A stretch of DNA of 37,779 bases from an archaeon CG10_big_fil_rev_8_21_14_0_10_43_11 (GTDB lineage Archaea > Nanobdellota > Nanobdellia > PEZQ01). Every line of letters starts with the position of its first letter. Position 1 is the first letter of the stretch. This document shows positions 31,422-37,779 of the stretch, in pieces. The position numbers and the translations under genes were made by a program. Under the pieces are notes generated by a model that did not search any database, was not told the origin of the DNA, and was given only the letters and a program-made list of their open reading frames with translations. The stretch spans positions 1-37,779 of the forward strand of contig PEZQ01000008.1 in the NCBI GenBank assembly GCA_002763265.1. The letters are read 5' to 3'.

Positions 31422-31996
31422 TCAAGCATTTTCCATAAATAGAGGGCTGCGAGGGTGCGATACGGCGCCCAGACCCGGCTTAGTTCTTCAACGCGTTTTG
31501 GTTTTGGCAGCTCTTCAAAACCATAGAGTGTTTGCACCGCTTTTCTAAGCCCCAAGTCACCTGCTGAAAACACGTCTAAACGTTTGAGCGAGAACATTAA
31601 AAACATTTCAACACTCCATTGACCAATGCCTTTGACTTTTACGAGTTCGTCAATGATTTCTTGATTTGTCATGTTCAAAAAATCAGTGCGCACGTGATTA
31701 TGAGCAAACTTTTCTGCTAAATCTTTTAGATACGTTTTTTTCTGATTGCTCAAACCAACCCCATCCAAATCAGCAGTCAGGACTTCTTTTGGAGCAATTG
31801 GTGTGCGTTCTTTTACCCGATTCCAGATAGTGATGGCAGCTTTTGTTGACAATTGCTGAAACACAATGCTTCGACAAAGCATTTGAAAATAATCATCATT
31901 TGCTGCCCATGAAAAATCAATGTCACCAAGCTCATCAATTACGCGCGCTAGTTTCTCATCTTTTGCTTTGAGTTCATTACTCTCGTTTTCAAACAT
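31418..31996 (-). CDS. AlkA-like DNA-3-methyladenine glycosylase
   Basis: A 192-aa HhH-GPD base-excision glycosylase. Residues 118-137 form the helix-hairpin-helix LVKVKGIGQWSVEMFLMFSL, followed by the catalytic Asp147 in VFSAGDLGLRKAV. IVFQQLSTKAA is the conserved N-terminal part. There are no C-terminal Fe-S cysteines, so it belongs to the AlkA rather than MutY/Nth group. It would remove alkylated purines. Confidence 0.93.
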   Translation of the reverse strand: MFENESNELKAKDEKLARVIDELGDIDFSWAANDDYFQMLCRSIVFQQLSTKAAITIWNRVKERTPIAPKEVLTADLDGVGLSNQKKTYLKDLAEKFAHNHVRTDFLNMTNQEIIDELVKVKGIGQWSVEMFLMFSLKRLDVFSAGDLGLRKAVQTLYGFEELPKPKRVEELSRVWAPYRTLAALYLWKMLD

Positions 31997-32154
31997 ATTC
32001 TGCTAATTCCTTACGCTTTGATAGACTAAAACATTGTGCATTCTTTGAAATATCATAACACGTCACGCACTAGACAAATGTTGCACGCAAAACTCTTTTT
32101 TATGACGTATCCTCCTCTTACCTGTGTTTTTAAGTATTGTATGAAAACAACGCA

Positions 32155-32931
32155 TTACGCGCGCTCATTGCTAAACATGAAGCGAAGCGAATAGTCTTTT
32201 TTCTTGCTGGGTCCAAGCACATCAAAACCCTGCGTATCCAAAAAATAGGTGTCATCAGATACGGGTAATTTCAGGAGCGTGCTAACCGGTTCTATGCACA
32301 CGTAATCTGCGCCTTTCGGGCTCCACACAACAAGATTGTTAAAATCATCAGACTGGTAGTGAATCTGGTAATTCCCGTTCATGTAGTGCAATTGTGAAAC
32401 ACCCTTCAAAAGCAGTGCGTGGTTTGGTTTCATCTCTGATGCTCGTATCACTTCACTAAGGGTAAAACCATTAATGCCCTGCACAAACATACCATCAGAA
32501 ACATCTCCGCCAATCAAAAACGCAGGATGCCATGCAAACATGAAAGGCATGGGCTGGAGTGAATTATTAGTAATTGAAAAATCCACTTCAAGCGCGCCAT
32601 CTTCTTTTGGGTTGAATGTTTTTTCAAGAAGATAGGCCAAGAATGAAACGTGCTCTGGTCGTGAGTGGTCTGCTGCGTATTTTCTGTTAACAACGGGCTC
32701 GCCCCAATACAATTGATAGAAGCGCGCGTCTCCTGAACGAATAAAATCAAGATTCGGCGCAATGCCATGCTGATCATGCGAAAAAACATGGTCGCCCACG
32801 CGAATCTCGCTACGCGGTCCTACTGGTCCAAACACCGGAAAACACAGGTGTTCTTTTCGCTGTTGTGAACAAAACTCAGTGTCATCGTGTAAGAGACTGG
32901 TGAGTGTTCCTTTTACATAGGTAAGTTTCAT
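32155..32931 (-). CDS. Aldose 1-epimerase-like / hexose mutarotase-like protein
   Basis: A 258-aa beta-sandwich protein of the galactose mutarotase superfamily. Key residues fit: His55 (QHGIAPN), the catalytic His135 (FAWHPAFL) and the catalytic Glu214 (VCIEPVS). Such enzymes interconvert alpha and beta anomers of free hexoses or hexose-6-phosphates. The position near glucose-6-phosphate dehydrogenase, which uses the beta anomer, makes hexose-6-phosphate mutarotation a reasonable guess. A terminator-like hairpin separates it from EF-1alpha. Confidence 0.85.
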   Translation of the reverse strand: MKLTYVKGTLTSLLHDDTEFCSQQRKEHLCFPVFGPVGPRSEIRVGDHVFSHDQHGIAPNLDFIRSGDARFYQLYWGEPVVNRKYAADHSRPEHVSFLAYLLEKTFNPKEDGALEVDFSITNNSLQPMPFMFAWHPAFLIGGDVSDGMFVQGINGFTLSEVIRASEMKPNHALLLKGVSQLHYMNGNYQIHYQSDDFNNLVVWSPKGADYVCIEPVSTLLKLPVSDDTYFLDTQGFDVLGPSKKKDYSLRFMFSNERA

Positions 32932-32987
32932 TGTTCAAGCACATTACTAATTAGTTTTTAAAGCTTGTGTACGAGAAAAAATAAGAG

Positions 32988-33012
32988 AAAAAAGGGGGTT
33001 TTTAAACCCCTC
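32988..33012 (-). terminator. Hairpin plus U-tract after EF-1alpha
   Basis: On the minus strand, GGGGTT and AACCCC pair as a GC-rich stem immediately followed by six T residues (32988-32993). This is an intrinsic-terminator-like structure. It lies between the EF-1alpha stop (33037) and the epimerase start (32931). A T-run on the other side could let it act in both directions. Confidence 0.6.
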
Positions 33013-33036
33013 TTTTTTTGCTACTTTAAAAGGTTT

Positions 33037-34308
33037 TTACCTTTTTTCAAGGATTTTTGTGCAGATTCCTGCAGCAACGGTTTGACCCATGTCTCGAATA
33101 GCAAATGAAGCCATTTGAGGAATAACTCCTCGTTCTTCAATGACCATTGGCTTTGTAGGCTCGAGTTCAACAATTGCAGCGTCACCGTTTCGGAGGAATT
33201 CAGGATTCTCTTCTTTTACTGCACCAGTTCGTGGGTCAAGTTTTTGCTTGAGTTTTACGAACTTGCACGCGACTTGCGCGGTGTGGCAGTGGAAGACTGG
33301 AGTGTATCCGGGGGTAAGCACGGTTGGGTGTCGTAGCACAAAGATTCGTGCTTCAAATCGTTTTGCAACGGTTGGAGGCTGGTCTGGAGTACCGACAACG
33401 TCACCACGGCGGATGTCTTCTTTTGCAACGCCTCGAACGTTGAAACCAACGTTGTCTCCAGGCTCTGCTTTCTCAATTTCCTCATGGTGCATTTCAATGC
33501 TCTTTACTTCGCCTTGCGCGCCGCTTGGCATGAAGACGATTTTTTGACCTTTCTTGAAAACGCCTGTTTCAACTTTTCCTACTGGAACAGTTCCAATACC
33601 TTTAATTGAGTACACGTCTTGGATTGGAAGTCTAAGTGGAAGTTCCACTGGAGCTTCAGGGATTACAAAGTTGTCAAATGCTTCTTTAAGAGTTGGACCA
33701 CTGTACCAGGTAAGCTTATCTCCTTTTGCAATGATGTTGTCTCCGCCAATAGCTGAGGTTGGAATCATTTGCACTTTGCTCATGTCGTAGCCAACGCTTT
33801 TGAGAAGTTCAGTAACTTCTTTTTTGACTGCGTCATATTTTGCCTGGTCATAGTTGATAGTATCTACTTTGTTAAGTGCAACAATCAATTGTCCAATGCC
33901 AAGCACACGAGCCAAGTACGCGTGTTCGCGAGTCTGGTCTTGGATGCCGTCTTTTGTTGAAACAACAAGAACTGCAGCGTCAGCTTGTGATGCGCCAGTA
34001 ATCATGTTTTTCACAAAGTCCTTGTGACCCGGTGCGTCGATAACCGTAAATTCGTATTTATCAGTGTCGAATTTCTTGTGAGCAAGCTCAATTGTGATAC
34101 CTTTTTTACGTTCTTCTTTGCTCAAATCGACTGCGTACGCGTATTCCCACGTACCTTTACCGTATTCAGCAGCTTCTGCTCTGAATTTTTCTAGTTGTTG
34201 TTTGGAAACTACTCCTGTCTCTACAAATAGCCTTCCAATAAGGGTTGATTTTCCATGGTCAATGTGACCGATGAAAATCAGATTCAAGTGCGGTTTTTGC
34301 TTTGCCAT
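33037..34308 (-). CDS. tuf: Translation elongation factor EF-1alpha
   Basis: A 423-aa archaeal EF-1alpha that delivers aminoacyl-tRNA to the ribosome as the GTP form. It has G1 GHIDHGKS (14-21), [12 protein letters not shown], and an EF-1alpha-type C-terminus ([26 protein letters not shown]). Length is normal. Its promoter contains the 16-nt AT palindrome TTATTAATATTAATAA (34331-34346), with a GGTGA SD-like site before the ATG. It was presumably once next to fusA and rpsJ. Confidence 0.98.
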   Translation of the reverse strand: MAKQKPHLNLIFIGHIDHGKSTLIGRLFVETGVVSKQQLEKFRAEAAEYGKGTWEYAYAVDLSKEERKKGITIELAHKKFDTDKYEFTVIDAPGHKDFVKNMITGASQADAAVLVVSTKDGIQDQTREHAYLARVLGIGQLIVALNKVDTINYDQAKYDAVKKEVTELLKSVGYDMSKVQMIPTSAIGGDNIIAKGDKLTWYSGPTLKEAFDNFVIPEAPVELPLRLPIQDVYSIKGIGTVPVGKVETGVFKKGQKIVFMPSGAQGEVKSIEMHHEEIEKAEPGDNVGFNVRGVAKEDIRRGDVVGTPDQPPTVAKRFEARIFVLRHPTVLTPGYTPVFHCHTAQVACKFVKLKQKLDPRTGAVKEENPEFLRNGDAAIVELEPTKPMVIEERGVIPQMASFAIRDMGQTVAAGICTKILEKR

Positions 34309-34432
34309 ATTCTATTCACCATATGTTTAATTATTAATATTAATAAAGAGAAACAAAAAACTACCCCTTTTTAAACATTTCTGACTAGAGTCAAAAATGC
34401 ATAAAAAAAAGCAGTAAAAACGCGTTTTCGGT

Positions 34433-35821
34433 TCATACAAGCCAGCGTCTGCCGTCTGCGCGCATCAATGAAAATAGCTCAGACGGACCTTTACTTCCCG
34501 GATAGTAGTATACAAGGCGCGGCGAGTCAAGAGCACGCATCACCTGCTCATACACCGCCCAGCACGCTTCAGCTTCCTCGCCGGTTACAAAACCTTTATT
34601 GTCAAAGCGAATAACGCGATAGAGTAATCGGTCATAGGGATGCGCGTGTTTTTTTCGCAGGTCTTTGTTTTCCAAAAAACTCATAAATACCGGTTCAAGC
34701 ATGTCATCTTTAAAGGAGTGGTACACATTAAAACGCACGCTCACGCCCTCATCTCCAGAGATAGTGATAAGAATCGAGTTTGGGAGCACTCCTTTTTTGA
34801 AAATTTTAGAATCACTTTTTTTAAGACGAATATAGATGCGGGTCACTTTCTCGTCTAAACCCTTTCCGCTCTTAAAATAAAATGGCACGCCACGCCAGCG
34901 CTCGTTATCAACAAAGAGCTTAAGCCCCATGCACGTTTCAATTGAGGAATCAGTTCCCAAATCCTTACAAAAACCATGATATTGACCTTTGACAAGAAAA
35001 CACGTTTCATCAAGCGTGATGTTTTTTAAAAAATCAACCTTGCTTTTTGAGAGGTCCTCTCGTTTAAGCGAGTCAGGTTCCTCAATACCAACAAGGCTTG
35101 CAAGCTGCAATAAATGGGTTTGAAACATATCTTTTAGCACGCCACTATCCCCAAAATAGGCGTTTCTGCCCTCAAGACCGATTTTTTCGTTTGCAATGAT
35201 TTGCACGTGGTCTATGAAATCCTTATTCCAAATCTTTTCAAAAAAATGGTTTGAAAAGCGCACGGCAAGAATGTTTCGAACCATCTTATAATTGAGGTAG
35301 TGGTCAATCCGGTACACTTTTTCCTCACTACCTTGCTCTAAAATAAGCGTGTTAAGGGTTTTGCATGAGGCTGCATCCATGCCGAATGGTTTTTCAAACG
35401 CAATGCGGGACTCATCATCAAAAGCAAACAGCCCTGAGTGCATGAGTTGGGTGAGCGCGTTTTCAAAAAGCATCGGATGCAAGCTTAAGTAGAAAATAAT
35501 GTTTCCTGCATAGTCTGCTTTTAATTGTTTCAAATAGCTTTCAACATGGTCTAAACCGCCAGGCTCGTGCATGTCAACACGTTGGTAGAAGAATTTTTTG
35601 AGAAACTGATTATTGCATTTAAAATTAGTTGATTCAAACACGATTCTTCGAAAATGAGCGTCAGTTAATGTGCTTCGAGCAATGCCAACAACCTTGAAGT
35701 CGCGTGAAATCTTTTTTGAACGAACCAGACGAAAGAGTGCTGAATACAGTTTTCTTTTTGCCAAATCTCCTGTTGCACCAAAAAGAACAAGAACAAATGG
35801 GTCGCGTCTAATTCTACCCAT
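34433..35821 (-). CDS. zwf: Glucose-6-phosphate 1-dehydrogenase
   Basis: A classical bacterial/eukaryote-type G6PDH of about 462 aa, catalysing glucose-6-phosphate to 6-phosphogluconolactone with NADP. It has the coenzyme motif FGATGDLAKRKL (residues 14-25), the signature YRIDHYLNYKMVRN with the catalytic His, and EKIGLEGRNAYFGDSGVLKDMFQTH. ATG 35821 is chosen because the TTTTATAG box at about 35843-35852 lies 25 nt upstream. Most archaea lack this enzyme type. It lies between the EF-2 and EF-1alpha genes. It could supply NADPH for redox repair (MsrA etc.). Confidence 0.96.
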   Translation of the reverse strand: MGRIRRDPFVLVLFGATGDLAKRKLYSALFRLVRSKKISRDFKVVGIARSTLTDAHFRRIVFESTNFKCNNQFLKKFFYQRVDMHEPGGLDHVESYLKQLKADYAGNIIFYLSLHPMLFENALTQLMHSGLFAFDDESRIAFEKPFGMDAASCKTLNTLILEQGSEEKVYRIDHYLNYKMVRNILAVRFSNHFFEKIWNKDFIDHVQIIANEKIGLEGRNAYFGDSGVLKDMFQTHLLQLASLVGIEEPDSLKREDLSKSKVDFLKNITLDETCFLVKGQYHGFCKDLGTDSSIETCMGLKLFVDNERWRGVPFYFKSGKGLDEKVTRIYIRLKKSDSKIFKKGVLPNSILITISGDEGVSVRFNVYHSFKDDMLEPVFMSFLENKDLRKKHAHPYDRLLYRVIRFDNKGFVTGEEAEACWAVYEQVMRALDSPRLVYYYPGSKGPSELFSLMRADGRRWLV

Positions 35822-35892
35822 ACTATTGAACAAGACACGCGAACTATAAAAGACTAGTCATGGCAAAAAAAAAATGGGGGCGCAAGACGGGG

Positions 35893-37779
35893 TTAGTACT
35901 GTGTTTGTGCAAGCCCTTTTCGTTCACGAATCTTTGTAATAACATCTGTTTGCATTGAGTGAGGCAATTGTTCGAAGCGAACGTCTTTTAAGCTCCACAC
36001 TGCGCGACCACTGCTTGCGCTGCGCAATTCACTTGTAAACCCAAATGATTCTGCAACAGGCATTTTTGCCATCATAACCAGATATCTATCGGTCTGGTCC
36101 ATGTCAAGAATGCTTCCGCGCCGTGACTGCACAAGCTTTGTGAGCGCACCCATAACTTCTACAGGACTGTCAATGCGAATTTCGCGAACAGGCTCGAACA
36201 TAATAGGTGCGGCATGTTCAAATGCAACACGAATACCCTCCCTAACTGCAGGCAGCACTTGAGCCGGTCCGCGGTGAATCGCGTCCTCGTGGAGTTTAAC
36301 ATCCATGAGTTTAACTTTCACACCAATAACCGGTTCGCGTGAAAGAGGTCCTGAGCGCACAATTTCTTTAAACGCATCAATAACCATTGGCAGGACTTCG
36401 CGAATCTGCACAATACCCTTTGTCATGTCAAGAAACGCACAACTTTCATAGAGTGATTTAACTGCGCGCGCTTCATCTTTGTCCATGCCAAGTTCATGGA
36501 ATTCTTTCCAGATTTCCTTGTCCTTTGGCTTGATGTCCATGTTCTCAAGCTTTCCGTTTCGAAGCGCATCATACACGCTTGCGTCAAGTGGCTCTACTAT
36601 GAGGTAGAACTTATTGTGCTTGTTTGGACTTTTTCCTTCTGCTTCAGGGGACGTTTTAGTAACTGATTCACGATATACTACGATTGGCTCTGACGTTTGG
36701 ATTTCAACACCCTTGTATTTCTGGATTTTTTGCTCAATCCATTCAAGGTGCAGTTCGCCAAGACCGCTCATCAAGTGTTCGCCAGTTTCCTCATAAATCT
36801 GGATGCGAATGGTTGGGTCTTCTTTTTCAATTCCGCGCAAAACCTCAATGAGTTTTGGCAAGTCTTTTGGATTCTTTGCTTCAACTGCTTTTGTCACAAC
36901 CGGCTCGAAAATGTGGCTGATAGCTTCAAAGGGCTCAATCATTATGTTAGAAATTGTTTCGCCAGAAAACGTGTCTTTAAGACCTACAATTGCAACGATG
37001 TTTCCTGCAATTGCTTCATCAATGGTAACACGTTGATTTCCTTTGTACATAGCAACTTGCTGGATACGCTCTTCGCGACCACCCTTAACCAATTTCACGG
37101 TATCGCCTTGCTTGAGCTTTCCTGAAAAGATGCGGCCTGTTGCGACTTCACCATACTCGTCAACCGTGACTTTAGTTACTTCAAGAATAAGCGGTCCGAC
37201 TGAACTGCACGCAAGAAGCGCTTTTCCAACGTCACTTTCCAAATCACCCTTCCAAATAGTAGGGATACGGTATTGCTGCGCTTGTTTTGGGTTTGGAAAG
37301 TGCGTGATTGCCATATCAAGAAGGATTTCGTGAAGTGGTGCTTTTTTTGCGAGTTCTTGGACTTTTTCTTTATCATCGCTGTTGTATGCTTCAATAATGT
37401 CTTTGAAGGTAAGTCCGCGCTCATGCATGGCAGGAAGGCTTAATGCCCACTTATCAATTGCTGAACCAAACGCAACACTGCCGTCACCAACTTGCACGAG
37501 CCATTCGGCAAGTTTGTCTTTTGGCGCGTACGTCTTGATAAGCTCATTGACGCTGTTAATCCAGTGGATAAAGCGTTGCTGCATTTCTTCTGGTTTAAGT
37601 TTTAACTCCTTAATGAGTCTGTCAACTTTGTTAATGAAAAGAACGGGTTTAACACGCTCTTTGAGGGCTTGGCGAAGAACGGTTTCAGTTTGCGGCATTG
37701 CACCTTCAACTGCACAAAGCACAACAAGCGCGCCGTCAACAGCACGCATTGCGCGCGTAACGTCACCGCCAAAGTCCAC
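35893..37779 (-). CDS. fusA: Translation elongation factor EF-2, N-terminus outside window
   Basis: 628 aa of archaeal EF-2; the first codons including the G1 loop are beyond the right edge. It starts in the G3 region (DFGGDVTRAMRAVDG) and has NKVDR. Domain IV contains LHEDAIHRGPAQ with the histidine that becomes diphthamide (residue 502 of the fragment, codon 36274-36276). The C-terminus is normal (TDVITKIRERKG). EF-2 moves the ribosome during translocation. The conserved histidine is the substrate of the Dph2 pathway seen at the left end. Confidence 0.98.
   Translation of the reverse strand: MDFGGDVTRAMRAVDGALVVLCAVEGAMPQTETVLRQALKERVKPVLFINKVDRLIKELKLKPEEMQQRFIHWINSVNELIKTYAPKDKLAEWLVQVGDGSVAFGSAIDKWALSLPAMHERGLTFKDIIEAYNSDDKEKVQELAKKAPLHEILLDMAITHFPNPKQAQQYRIPTIWKGDLESDVGKALLACSSVGPLILEVTKVTVDEYGEVATGRIFSGKLKQGDTVKLVKGGREERIQQVAMYKGNQRVTIDEAIAGNIVAIVGLKDTFSGETISNIMIEPFEAISHIFEPVVTKAVEAKNPKDLPKLIEVLRGIEKEDPTIRIQIYEETGEHLMSGLGELHLEWIEQKIQKYKGVEIQTSEPIVVYRESVTKTSPEAEGKSPNKHNKFYLIVEPLDASVYDALRNGKLENMDIKPKDKEIWKEFHELGMDKDEARAVKSLYESCAFLDMTKGIVQIREVLPMVIDAFKEIVRSGPLSREPVIGVKVKLMDVKLHEDAIHRGPAQVLPAVREGIRVAFEHAAPIMFEPVREIRIDSPVEVMGALTKLVQSRRGSILDMDQTDRYLVMMAKMPVAESFGFTSELRSASSGRAVWSLKDVRFEQLPHSMQTDVITKIRERKGLAQTQY

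Overview
The window is archaeal chromosome. Evidence is archaeal-type EF-2 and EF-1alpha, ribosomal protein uS10, the diphthamide enzyme Dph2, a geranylgeranyl-reductase-family flavoprotein, a HerA-type ATPase, SufB, and many genes whose start codon lies about 25 nt after a TATA box (leaderless transcripts). Many very small proteins, half-size or split proteins and a giant Cys-rich surface protein suggest a DPANN-type lineage such as Woesearchaeota or Pacearchaeota. That placement is inference; no 16S rRNA is present.

Layout. 1-7.1 kb: start of an exported protein, a dph2 split by an in-frame stop, msrA, a frameshifted DsbB-like gene, a lipid-type flavoprotein, oligoendopeptidase F, a Nudix hydrolase and two unknowns. 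7.2-11.5 kb: a 1332-aa secreted Cys-repeat protein translationally coupled to a small lipoprotein. 11.7-16.5 kb: tRNA-Ser(CGA), membrane proteins, a nickel superoxide dismutase with its maturation protease (sodN-sodX), two small genes behind it, a Na+/Ca2+ exchanger, and a 53-aa zinc protein.

16.7-24.6 kb: a complete type V-A CRISPR-Cas12a locus. The minus-strand order is a 19-aa leader ORF, cas12a (1434 aa), cas4, cas1, cas2, leader, then 12 identical 36-nt repeats with 11 spacers. Divergent from cas12a is a frameshifted ribbon-helix-helix gene, followed by a convergent HNH nuclease gene. This block is AT-richer than its surroundings, uses Shine-Dalgarno starts, and lies beside tRNA-Ser(GGA), so it looks like a horizontally acquired defence island in an archaeal host.

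24.8-37.8 kb: unknown and secreted small proteins, a HerA-like ATPase, a 34-aa Lys/Ala-rich H1-tail-like protein, rpsJ, a six-helix half-MFS protein, sufB, an AlkA-like glycosylase, a hexose mutarotase-like protein, EF-1alpha, glucose-6-phosphate dehydrogenase and EF-2 (N-terminus outside the window). EF-2, EF-1alpha and uS10 keep the ancestral str-operon order but are separated by metabolic genes.

Themes: oxidative-stress and redox proteins (NiSOD, MsrA, DsbB-like, SufB, and G6PDH for NADPH); a disulfide-rich envelope protein that the DsbB-like protein could help fold; EF-2 with its diphthamide histidine alongside a split dph2; and the Cas12a defence island. Once small genes missed by ordinary ORF calling are included, no stretch over 300 nt lacks a gene.
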